The notes beneath the pieces were generated by a model. It was not told the origin of the DNA. It saw only the letters and a program-made list of their open reading frames with translations, and did no database searches. 64,000 nt of DNA, taken from the NCBI GenBank assembly GCA_964019335.1, contig OZ025711.1:62001-126000 (forward strand), written 5' to 3'. Below, one piece after another: positions 45,801 to 55,094 of this stretch. Position 1 is the first letter of the stretch. Each line of letters starts with the position of its first letter. The DNA comes from Diplonema japonicum (taxonomy: Eukaryota > Euglenozoa > Diplonemea > Diplonemida > Diplonemidae). The position numbers and the translations under genes are program-made.

Positions 45801-48800
45801 CACGACGAGCGCCTGGAAACCCCAACAACCTTCGTTGTCGTCCCCGCAGCCTACACCACCGAACTGGGCGGACATGGTGAACGGCATCATCGCAGAGGCA
45901 CTGAAACCCATCGTCCAACAGATCCAGCAACTGCAGCAGGCCGTACAGCAGGTTACCGCTACCAAGAAACCAGAACCGACCCCGCCCACCCAAGACCCGC
46001 TTGGAGCTACCGATGTGGTACAAAGGTTGATCGCGCAGGCAATGGCGCCTATGGTGCAACAGCTAGGCGCAACTCAACAACTTCTACAACAACATCAACA
46101 AAAACAACAACATCAGAAGTGTGCAACAGGGAAGAGCACACATCGCCAAAGATGAGGACCCGTATCATGATCTTCCTCCCAATCAGTGTTCCCCTGCTCT
46201 GCTACCCCCCTTCAGTGTTTAGCATGAGCCCCTACTTCTCCCTTCCCCGAATATGCAACCAAAAACATGCATATTCAAACATCGCGATGGAGGCACTCCT
46301 CAGGCTGTTAGCTGATGGTGATGTGCACCCCAACCCTGGCCCGCCGTGCAAGAAGATATCCCTCAAGGTGAAGACGACAGGATTATGGAAGGACTTCTAC
46401 GTTCCAGCGGGAGAACCTCAAGGCACGAAAGGTAGTGTTCCGCGTCCGCCCTTGACATCGATAGGTGATGCGAAAACGTGCGACACAGTGACGATAACAT
46501 CGGTTAACGTTACTTCGTGGAACAACACATTCCACATCCTCAAAAAGGTAACAGCCAATATCCTGTGTGTTCAGGAGACGGCGCTGACGGCTACGACACA
46601 ATTCCAAGTGGCTACAACAATGAAGGGGGATCCGGGTATGACGCAGAGGCGTGTCATATTTGGGAAACCGCAACGTGGACTGATGCTGGACGGTGTTGAA
46701 TCCCCAACCTTAGCGGAGAGGGGAGGCGTCGCCACATTATACCGTATTCCCGGCACCTGCATAGAACAGCATGTCCTCCCGGATGTTGGACAGCAGACGA
46801 GATTCCAACATGTAATGTACGCGATGGGTGAAGGCAACAGGTGGTTACACGTAGTTAACCTGTACGCCGATGTTGATAAGTCGAAGGCTGGAGTCGCTGC
46901 TCGCGAAACCTTACTTTGCAATATCCTAAACCGATTGCGGATATCGCTAGGCCAGGTCCCGATCATTGTAGTTGGAGATATGAACACTACAATCGATGCA
47001 TCTCCTACATTGCAACATGCGCTTAACACGCACTGGGTGGACGCATCCGCGATGTTTGCAAAACATCAAGGGAGGGACCCAAGCCCCACCTACGTTACTG
47101 CCGTTGCAGCCACAAGACCCGACTACATCCTGATGAACCCCATAGCTGCAAGACCACGCAAACCGTACGGCGCGACAGTGGGCAGATCACCGCTAACGCA
47201 GTCGAAATGTTGAGGACCTTGGAGCAGCATTGGGCGAAAGTTTTCTGCCTCTTCGGAAACGGAGAGACCAAGCCGTCGTACAAGAAATTCAAAGCGACCT
47301 ACGGACAGTTCATCAAACGCACCGAAATGACATGTCCTCTGATTACGGTGCAGGACTTGCGCGTAGTCCTCGCGAGAACGAAGAAGAAGACTGCGTGTGC
47401 TGTTGACGGGTGGCGCTTTGCTGAGCTCCATTGTCTGCCGGACGATGTTCTTGGCTCATTCGCGGACCTTTTCAATGCTATTGAGCTACAAGGTCGTTGG
47501 CCCGACACTGTGATGACTGCGTTGATCTCGATGCTCCCGAAAAATGGTACAGGCCAACCGCTTGACCATCGACCGATCACCGTCACCAGTGTGATTTACC
47601 GCCTGTGGGCCTGTGTCCGACTCAAACATGTTCTCGAATGGCAGGAGAAATGGATCGATCCCACCATGCACGGCTTCAGGCCCAAACACGGAGCTGACCA
47701 TGTCCTCATGGACATATCGACAATGGTAGAGGATGCACTTCTAGGTGGGAGGCCACTGTATGGCTTAGCGCTGGACTTCCAAAAGTGCTTTGATCGAGTT
47801 CCGCAGGAGATTGCCCTTTCGTTAGTAGAGGACCTTGGCCTGAGCGTATCCATCACCCGTCCGATGCGATACGTGTATGAGAATCTGCAACGCCGACTAA
47901 AACTACCGCTTGGGGTAGGCGAGGTGCTACACGTGGACAATGGAATCCTCCAGGGTGCCCGCTGTCGGCCGTTCTGATCAACGCACTGCTGTCGATCATG
48001 GTCAAAGAAATCGGACACTTGACGAAGGCAAAAAACAACCTCATACGCCGATGATGTGACGATGTACAGCAGGAAGTCAGAACGACACGTACAGCGAGCT
48101 GTTGATAGAGTATCCGAGTTCTGTAAAATCACAGGGATGGCTCTGAACCACGAGAAGACGCTTGCTTTCAGCACCGTGAAGAAGTATACGTCAACTCTAC
48201 GACAGGGTGGATTTACGTTTGCTACGAAGAAGAAGGTGAAGATCCTTGGAGTCACTCTGTCAATGGAAAGGAAAGGTAGGGCTGACAACAAGAGGGTGGA
48301 GAAAGCGGTCGAGACAGCCAAGAGACTGGCCGCGTTACAACTACCCTTTACAAAGAAAGCCCTCATCGTGAGCCAATCTATTCTACCCGCTGCCTTATAC
48401 GGTGCGCCACATGCCCCACCGTCAAACGCGAAGATCGACGCCCTTAGGATCGCTGTAACAGATTGTCTGTGGGGTCCGTACAACACCACGCGCTCATCGG
48501 GCGCGCTCTTGAACATCGCACTACCGGGCCACACACGACCCTCTTGCTGCCTTTGCCTACAAGACGGCGGGCACCGTCCTGAGGCTAGCGGAAAATCGAA
48601 GAATACGAAAGCGTGCAAGAAAGATCCGGAAGAAGTACACGAAGAATATGAGGTCCGCTGGTCCCATAGGAACACTCCTGCGTCTTCTGGAACCAGCCAA
48701 GCTCGGATGGCCTTGGGCCAGGGCCCTCTTGGGCGTGCATAAAGCTGCCAGAGGTCATGAGATACGGCGAGTGACGAAAGCGATCAGAAGGAACGCAGTT

Positions 48801-49859
48801 GCCAAAGGCAGACCCTCCTTTATTGGTGTCGGCCGCGCAATTGACGAAGTCCGCACTAACGAGGTGTGGAAGAGTGCCAGGTCCGTGCAAGAGGAACGAC
48901 TTGGCTTGAGGATGATCACGGGTGCCATGTTCCGCAGCTACCCGATCGTCGAACCAGAGGTACAATGTATTGGGTGTGAGGCGCTCTTCACCACGCAAGA
49001 CGAGTACACCATACACACGTTCTGGAAATGCAAGGCACACGAAGAGGTACGCGGTGCACCTGAGTTCGCCCCTGCAATGCATGCATACAGGCAAGAGGGG
49101 ATCACACGCTGCCTTGCACTACACGGCATCATCCCTCTGGAATGTAAGACGGAACGGCCAGAGGTAATACAACAGATGCTGCTTGCGATCATCAGGAGAG
49201 TGAGCGCGAAGCAGGAAACGAAGAAGGCCGCGGTAGAAAGGTTCCCTTGGAACAGACCGCTGGTTGGAAGAGGGTGCTCGGTGCCAAGCCTGGATTGGTA
49301 CAAGAACAACGGACTGAAACACTTCCAAGGGGATACGATTGTCCCAGAAGTGCTCAAATGGCTTCGCATGCTGCAGTGGAGCCCACATGGTTCAGTCTCA
49401 AGGATAGAGCTCGCACTCGACTTTGAGGCCACGACCAAACAGCTCATCTTGGAAGATACGGCTGACGTACGTAAGCGTGCAAACCGGCTAGCTAAAGTTC
49501 TGACAAAACTGTCAGAGGTGGCCGAAAAGAAAGCACGACCCCCTCCTATCCCCGGGAAACCTTTCTTGACATCCTCCCTCCGATCCATTGGTGCAAACAA
49601 ACGGATCCGAGGGTATACCTGCAGACCCACATTCGCATCGTACGACAAGGTGCGCTTCATCCTCGAACAGCGACTCGCAACCGGTTCACCGGGGAGAGAC
49701 GACTGGAGCGACAAGTTCGTGCCGACCTACCTCGAACCTACCCGAAGTATCCCCACCCCATCTGCCGATAAAAATGCAGCGACGCAGAAGGGTAACAACA
49801 CAAGATAGACCCCCCACCACGCTGCACACTTAACGCCAAATAGTGTTGCAACCAAAGCC

Positions 49860-49890
<31 letters not shown>

Positions 49891-50689
49891 GAATTTGTTA
49901 TTGTACACACCCTAGCAGACAGCGGGGGTTCGGCAACGCGTGGCGAGACAGTTTCGTTGTTGTCGCTGCGGTTGGTGTACTGCCCAGCAGAGTGGTCGTT
50001 GAGTTCAGGGGTTTCCTGGTTTTTTTTTTTTTTTTCTTCTTCGTGTGTATACATCATTTAGGACACTTTCGATAAAGCTCTCAATAGCTTCTTGCTTCTG
50101 GGCCGAAAATAGAACAGGTTTCCTTGAGCTCAGTGGTTGCTGTTCGTCGTCAGATCCCTCTCTCCTTCTCCTCCTTTTATCGTCGCCCCCGTCCTCGCTT
50201 CTGTCCCTCCTCCTTCTTCCTTTGCTGCTATCTCTTCTCCTCCTCCCGCTCCTCGATCTGCTGTGTTTGCCCCCGTCCTCTCCTTCTAGTCTGTCAGATT
50301 TCCGGCTTCTTTCTTCGTCGTCTTCTTTGGGTTTTTTCTCGGATTTTTTCTCCGGCTTTTCACCGGAATCTGCCGTGCTTTCTTTTTTCTTTTTTTCTTC
50401 CTTCTTCCTTTTCTTCTCTTCCTGTTTCTTGAGCTCTTTTTCGTACAGCTTCATCAGCTCCGCGGGTTCGTGATCGCCATCGAAATTTTGACTGTAACAT
50501 TCAGCTAGGTAGTCTCTCTGTTGTTGGAATGCGAAGTTACTTTTCAAAACGGTGACATACCGTCACATCTGGTGACTTATTTGTCTTAATGAACATTTCG
50601 AAGAAGTCCTGTTCTCGCTTCTCAGGATATCCGGAATACGTGAACTTCCGGGTCCCCATTGTGAACTTCAACTGCTGTTTATCGGACAT
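42487..50689 (-). CDS. PB1-WD40 repeat protein, gene interrupted by an intronic LINE
   Basis: Nine exons: 50689-50561, 50517-50053, 50015-49911, 43958-43833, 43792-43652, 43602-43045, 43004-42879, 42803-42678, 42636-42487. All join in phase 0 to 641 aa. Residues 1-230 are a short folded N-terminus (MSDKQQLKFTMGTRKFTYSG) followed by Lys/Glu/Arg-rich charged sequence. Exons 4-5 form a PB1 domain (VQVKLAMKG..., then the acidic OPCA motif FEDEEGDNIEVDDEDTL). Exons 6-9 form seven WD40 blades (for example KTCRIWDANSGK). PB1 domains mediate homo- or hetero-oligomers, and the propeller is a docking platform. Intron 3 is about 5.95 kb and contains the plus-strand LINE; other introns are 37-75 nt. Joining exons 3 and 4 across the LINE rests on matching phase and on the lack of a start codon before the PB1 part. 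Confidence 0.75.
44032..46155 (+). CDS. LINE ORF1 with OTU-like domain
   Basis: 707 aa in one open frame. Residues about 25-175 resemble an OTU-family cysteine protease fold (FRLRSCGNQGGQLFRCLSF, then helices, AILAYAERIGAPIGLV and GGEYYAL). The usual D-G-N-C start of the catalytic helix reads Q-G-G-Q, so the nucleophile appears lost. The middle (about 200-520) is a repetitive set of alpha/beta units. Near 560-590 there is a KNPKAK tandem repeat (basic, probably RNA-binding), and the C-terminus is Gln-rich coiled coil. It ends in an ATGA overlap with the ORF2 start. Confidence 0.8.
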   Translation: MTKPGSSASSEAPPGGFGREETSEKGWAHQVRKWYDGQVRSYGFRLRSCGNQGGQLFRCLSFIRHGEVSAEATIRELVASVMESNKELYARFLAVRLDDYVASLRKWNARGDEVAILAYAERIGAPIGLVKTDGEVITTQMIGHAQGVPVGWLAEIGGEYYALKKEDADGPDGLLTTNPVLVRPETASLPEMIAGKEPLPPKTFANLKLRELDWTFPIITDIIGVTENCCGVMLVEQEDMAACEWHLSHHKPEHLTLISRQPLPAIPGKKQQVAFDLPDRSGTTSLTVWMSHMGWSDLAPMARQAETIKKKCTTLVHLTLHKKSSLDEANKMFTTWVGGRDFDLSRPRVYPECAKTTVCVASNRAPELLGRSGKDGITARLPMDETSDSVVWLKKGMTLEMAVSVAQKYQQYAGVAVDQRQRVGIRVAPGTAENELRKNLEAKGLATPQTEAWYLEKVPRDMRPTELKTMLAAWGWTVEVTRSSLRGSTKRWMLLAQKEPPGFEVPLVGGIGLLRKKNERRVDAKMEETDAEKGDVTSKTVVNQRPKKTAGAKAKNPNARDPKAKNPKAKNPKAKKEGVGIGGTVTFQGGTTSAWKPQQPSLSSPQPTPPNWADMVNGIIAEALKPIVQQIQQLQQAVQQVTATKKPEPTPPTQDPLGATDVVQRLIAQAMAPMVQQLGATQQLLQQHQQKQQHQKCATGKSTHRQR
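46152..49808 (+). pseudogene. LINE ORF2: 2A-like motif, AP endonuclease, reverse transcriptase (frameshifted)
   Basis: The ATG at 46152 overlaps the ORF1 stop (ATGA). A 2A-like ribosome-skipping motif GDVHPNPGP ends at codon 64 (46343). The endonuclease follows (ITSVNVTSWNN, CVQETALT, VVGDMNT, RPDYIL) but is cut before the terminal His and shifts frame near 47200. The reverse transcriptase has FQKCFDRVP (motif A), GILQG (motif B) and YADDVTMY (motif C, near 48048). Further single-base frameshifts lie near 47960, 48035 and 48530. The C-terminal frame (48648-49808) holds a C-x2-C-x12-H-x4-C motif (CIGCEALF...). The copy cannot make a full protein. Confidence 0.85.
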
Positions 50690-50762
50690 TTTGCCCTGTC
50701 CCTCCCAGCTACTGTGAGGGGGTGGGTGAATAAATAGTTTTTCTTTTCAATGGGATCGTGTT

Positions 50763-52605
50763 GATCAGCAGCTTATGTGGAAACGTTCGTATCATTCAAT
50801 TGTCAAACTCGAAAGATGGTGATTTAGTTTTTGTTTGTCATCATTTGTGTTGGATTTCTACTGGTTTTTCTTGCAGTCGAAAAAAAAAAAAACTCGATAA
50901 AGTTTCAGTGTGCGGTGTTCACCGTGAAAAAAAAAAAAGAGGGTGGATACGATCAGGCCTGTTGAGTTTGACATAATTTTTGTGGTTTAGCTCCACACGG
51001 AGGTCAGTGACAGTGATCTCCATAAAGCCGAAACAATCTTATGCATCATGTGTAGTTTGTTAAAGGAAAAAACAAAAAAAGCCACAAAAAGCATCCCTCT
51101 GGGGTTTAAAGAAAAGCATTGGGTGTGTTCACAAAATAGATTTTTCACTATATCACTTGTGTCATCATAGGGGTACCGGTTTCAGGTGTGTCACACAGGT
51201 GATGTATTACACATGGTTGTCCCACGCCGCGTCAGGGCCTGAAGGCTGCACAGCTGGGTTAGAATATGTGTACCGCAGCAAGGGGCTTGCGCCCCCTGTT
51301 GGCTTGCTTTACGAGCCGATCAGCGGGGAGCTGTGCACCATCAGCAAGGTGCCTCCCATCCAAGTGTCGGTCGAAGAATGTTGGGGGAAATGATGTGTTT
51401 GGTCTCTTCTTCCTTCAGGCGTCCTGCCACATACCGCAGGTACCCTTAAATGTCTCTTTTTTTTTTTTTTTTTTCCCGCTCTCCCTTCCTTTTGGGTTTT
51501 GATCAGGCCTGTTGAGTTTGACATAATTTTTGTGGTTTAGCTCCACACGGAGGTCAGTGACAGTGATCTCCATAAAGCTGAAACAATTTCATGCATCATG
51601 TGTAGTTTGCAAAAGGAAAACAAAAAGACATTCACAACCATAAAAAGCCTCCCTCTGGGGTTTAAAGAAAAGCATTGGGTGTGTTCACAAAGAGACCTTC
51701 ACTATATCACTTGTGTCATCACAGGGCGGGTGTCCCTCCCTCGTGTCCACAGTCCATCAGCAGCTTATGTGGAAACGTTCGTATCATTCAATTGTCAAAC
51801 TCGAAAGATGGTGATTTAGTTTTTGTTTGTCATCACTTGTGGTTTCTGAGTTTCAACTGCTCTTCTTTAGCCAAATAAAAAAAGGGCGGTGTTTTTGATC
51901 AGGCCTGTTGAGTTTGACATAATTTTTGTGGTTTAGCTCCACACGGAGGTCAGTGACAGTGATCTCCATAAAGCCGAAACAATTTCATGCATCATGTGTA
52001 GTTTGTTAAAGGAAAAACAAAAAAAGCCACAAAAAGCATCCCTCTGGGGTTTAAAGAAAAGCATTGGGTGTGTTCACAAAGAGACTTTCACTATATCACT
52101 TGTGTCATCATAGGGGTACCGGTTTCAGGTGTGTCACACAGGTGATGTATTACACATGGTTGTCCCACGCCGCGTCAGGGCCTGAAGGCTGCACAGCTGG
52201 GTTAGAATATGTGTACCGCAGCAAGGGGCTTGCACCCCCTGTTGGCTTGCTTTACGAGCCGATCAGCGGGGAGCTGTGCACCATCAGCAAGGTGCCTCCC
52301 ATCCAAGTGTCGGTCGATGTTTGGGGATGTGATGTGTTTGGTTTCTTTTCCTTTTGGGTTTTGATCAGGCCTGTTGAGTTTGACATAATTTTTGTGGTTT
52401 AGCTCCACACGGAGGTCAGTGACAGTGATCTCCATAAAGCCGAAACAATTTCATGCATCATGTGTAGGTGTCCCCGTTCTGGGGCTTCGGCGGGTGCCAC
52501 AATATGTGTATCGCAGCAAAAGACTTGCGCCCCCTGTTGGCTTGCCTTACGAGCCGATCAGCGGGGAGCTGTGCACCATCAGCAAGGTGCCTCCCATCTG
52601 GGATT
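50763..52605 (+). repeat. Modular repeat cluster 3 (family R1)
   Basis: Module B copies start at 50951, 51501, 51897 and 52363; module A at 50763 and 51758; D at 51173 and about 52117, with a truncated, more diverged D copy at 52500-52600. The segment 50951-51609 matches 33546-34204 at a constant offset of 17,405 bp. The segment 51501-52468 matches 63006-63973 at a constant offset of 11,505 bp. It begins 74 bp upstream of the PB1-WD40 start codon. Confidence 0.9.
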
Positions 52606-52895
52606 AAAAGCACCAACACACGGAACAAAATTAGAAAAAAAAAAAAGCAAAAATACTAAGGAAAGCGAAAAGGCGGAATAAGGAATAACTAATAAGATAA
52701 CGGTCGCACACTGAAGTGCAGAACCCGATCGCACAAGTGACCATATCTAGTGTCCCGTGTCGATACAAGGACAAAAAGAGAACAGGACGGGGACGGGGGG
52801 GGGTGGAAAAATGAACAAATGTGAACAATAATAATAAAAAGGGAATTTACAGGGAAGAAAAAAAAAGAAGAAGAAAAAAAAAAGAGAAAAAAAAC
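52606..52895. other. 3' flank of the ubiquitin-like gene
   Basis: Short AT-rich spacer between repeat cluster 3 and the stop codon at 52896; nothing recognised. Confidence 0.6.
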
Positions 52896-54640
52896 TCAAC
52901 TGCTATTTAACAACCCTTGCTTGACCCTCCCTAGAAGCGTCTTTTTGTGGACCTCGCTGAGCTCTTGGTTGGGGGGGAGGTCCCACAGGTCACCGCACGC
53001 ATCGTCTACCATTTGATTGAAGGTCTTTTCCGTGAACCTGTCAACGTGATGAACATTATTATTGATTATTTCAAAGAATAAAAATACCTCGGGTTGGTGG
53101 ACAACGCGTAGAGGGGCAAGATCTTCATTTCGATGAACTCACGCAGCTGCTGTTGGAAGTAGCCGTCCAGTACTTCACTGTTCTGCGAAAGGGACCGTTG
53201 TGCAGAGAGCTGTGCAGAGGGCTGTGGTGCAACCTGCGCATTAGACGTCCTCCTTGCTGAAGGTGCTGCTGAGTCCCTCATCGTGAACTCCGTCTGCGCA
53301 CCACCTATCTTCTGCGTCGGGTTGTCAGAAGCAAAAGCAGTGATGTCGATGAAGTACCTCACCCCTGCCCGCAGCACGTCTGGCTGGAACGAGAGGAACA
53401 GCGACAGAGGGGACGTCTTACCTATAGTGACCCAGCCATTCACGTAGAACTCGTCAATGTTGATAACTATAACCTTCGACTCCTCGTTCTCGTACCCCAG
53501 TGTGCACCGTATGTCGATGGGCATCTCATTCACCGCATGTGCCAACACTACCACAGGCTGCCCCGTCACAGCTTGCGCGGGAGGTGAAAGAGATATACAG
53601 TTCCCCCTCGCTTCCAACACAGGGAAGGCGCCTGCAATCCCGAAAGTAACTGACTTGAACACACTTGGCTGCGCCGAGACAACGTTCTGCGCGTGATTCG
53701 GATCCTGCCCCTCCACCCGCACATGCATCGTCAGGTACTGCTCAACGATGGATCTTAAATAAGCCAGCTCGGCGTTGGCAGGCTCGCGGCCCGTCTCTGC
53801 TGTGTTGTACATCTGTCGGAACTGCTGTGTGATACGTGCGGTGGCAGATGCGATGAGTTCGTCCTCTGAGTTGGGCATGCCCTGCATGAGGAGGTGCCCC
53901 GCTTCTATCATTACTGATTGTATGCTCACAGGCTCATGCTGTGCTGGCCCCCGTTGTGTGCTCGCCGGTTGCACCGGCGTATAAGAAGCACTCCTCGACA
54001 CATACCGCTGGTTGGTGAAGAGCGGACCCTCACCACCTTCAGGGACCACCCGCAGCGGGTGCTCGTAAGTAAGGCCGTCCAAATTTTGCAGCGGCTCGTA
54101 TTGATCGGTCCCAGGGACCCTCGACAGCAGGGTACCCCTCACGCCCATGTCGCCTAGCTTCTGGTGCAACTCTGTCACGGAAGCAACATCAAGGGTGACA
54201 CGCTTGGGGGTATTCTCCACAAGCAGCGTGAGGTGCTTTGAGGGGCTCTTCACTGGCTGTCCTGTGAAGGTTGCAAGTGTAAGCTTCAGCTCGTCCGGAA
54301 CATGCGACAGGTGTGTGTCAGTGAGGACCTGTCCTTGGTATAAAACCTCTCTGATGGGTATCCCAACACGTGACTGCAAGATGCCCACAAGATCAGCTGC
54401 ACGACTGCATGTGACGTCCCTCTCATACCACCTGTTCCCGCTGTTGTCGGTGAGGAGTATGTTGAAGGTGCGCACCACAGGCGGGTGGTTGTGGTTGTGG
54501 CGTGGCACCGAAGGGGTTCTGTTCGAAAGGTTCACCTGATGGACGGAATTGTCGTGCGGATAGTACGGTTCATAGACACCATTCACAGGGGACTGTGTGT
54601 AACCCGTCCTGGGCGACGTCACAGCAGGGGAGCGGTACAT
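52896..54640 (-). CDS. Protein with ubiquitin-like domain(s)
   Basis: Two exons (54640-53088, 53037-52896), intron 50 nt, 564 aa. Residues about 58-128 form a ubiquitin-like fold (RTFNILLTDNSGNRW..., then LVGILQSRVGIPIREVLYQG, the QxxL-type turn). A second, weaker beta-grasp-like segment follows (KHLTLLVENTPKRVTLDVAS). Residues about 240-300 are helical, then a beta-rich domain with FYVNGWVTIGK, and a Ser/Gln/Ala-rich linker before the helical C-terminus. There is no C-terminal Gly-Gly at the end of the first domain, so it is a domain and not a processed modifier. The start codon lies inside the last codons of the upstream gene on the same strand. Confidence 0.7.
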
Positions 54641-54999
54641 GTCTCCTTTTTAACTAAGTCACTGAAGAGAGCGCTCTGACAGGACTCTGCACGCTCACGG
54701 GCAGTGACTATGGTCTTCACAAGCGGCTCCTTCTCGCTCTTGGGAACCTCCTGCTGTTTGATGACCTCCAGTAGGATATTGAACAGTTCTATTTTCTGCA
54801 CCAGCTTCACCGACAACCTCCACTTCTCGTCTTCTCGACTGGTCTGGACCTTTCTGACGAACTCTGCGGTTTTTTTGATTTGTTTCTGCGCCCGTAGTCT
54901 GACGACTTCCCAGCTGTATCCCTTAAAGGAGTCTTGGATACGTGCCTCTTCGGCTTCTCTGTCTTGTGCGTTACTATCAGCAAGCTGTGCAGTGCTCAT
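54619..54999 (-). CDS. Small coiled-coil protein, 126 aa, overlapping its downstream neighbour
   Basis: Frame starting MSTAQLADSNAQDREAEE and ending TGA at 54619-54621. It is mostly charged helix with heptad-like spacing (VVRLRAQKQIKKTAEFVRKV). No family is recognised. Its last 22 bases overlap the start of the ubiquitin-like gene in another frame. Either the neighbour starts in a separately processed mRNA, or one of the two ends is mis-set by an unseen intron. Confidence 0.6.
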   Translation of the reverse strand: MSTAQLADSNAQDREAEEARIQDSFKGYSWEVVRLRAQKQIKKTAEFVRKVQTSREDEKWRLSVKLVQKIELFNILLEVIKQQEVPKSEKEPLVKTIVTARERAESCQSALFSDLVKKETCTAPLL

Positions 55000-55094
55000 C
55001 TAGAGGCGTGCATGTCCTACGTGCGTAGCATTGGGGCACGTGGGGGAGAAATAAAAATGGGGGGGAGGAAGAATATAAAGGCAGTGGAAACTGC

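Larger units (their letters stand above)
43985..49890 (+). mobile_element. Non-LTR retrotransposon (LINE) with APE-type endonuclease, dead copy
   Basis: Two ORFs are followed by a short 3' tail. ORF1 has an OTU-like domain; ORF2 has a 2A-like motif, AP endonuclease, reverse transcriptase and a C-terminal CCHC-like motif. Several frameshifts inactivate ORF2. The insertion is bounded on both sides by T runs on the plus strand (43986-43996 and 49863-49890), possibly a duplicated target. It is the only plus-strand gene set in the window. The 2A-like start and APE/RT order resemble the ingi/L1Tc-type elements of trypanosomes, but clade assignment needs a tree. Confidence 0.88.

Noticed and set aside
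44511-45989. A 492-codon minus-strand frame antisense to LINE ORF1
   Set aside because: Codon-shadow of ORF1; no motifs, and the plus-strand frame has the OTU-like domain and the ORF2 junction.
45204-46151. In-frame extension of LINE ORF2 upstream of 46152
   Set aside because: It overlaps ORF1 throughout and is Arg/Gly-rich shadow sequence; the ATG at the ATGA overlap followed by the 2A motif is the better start.
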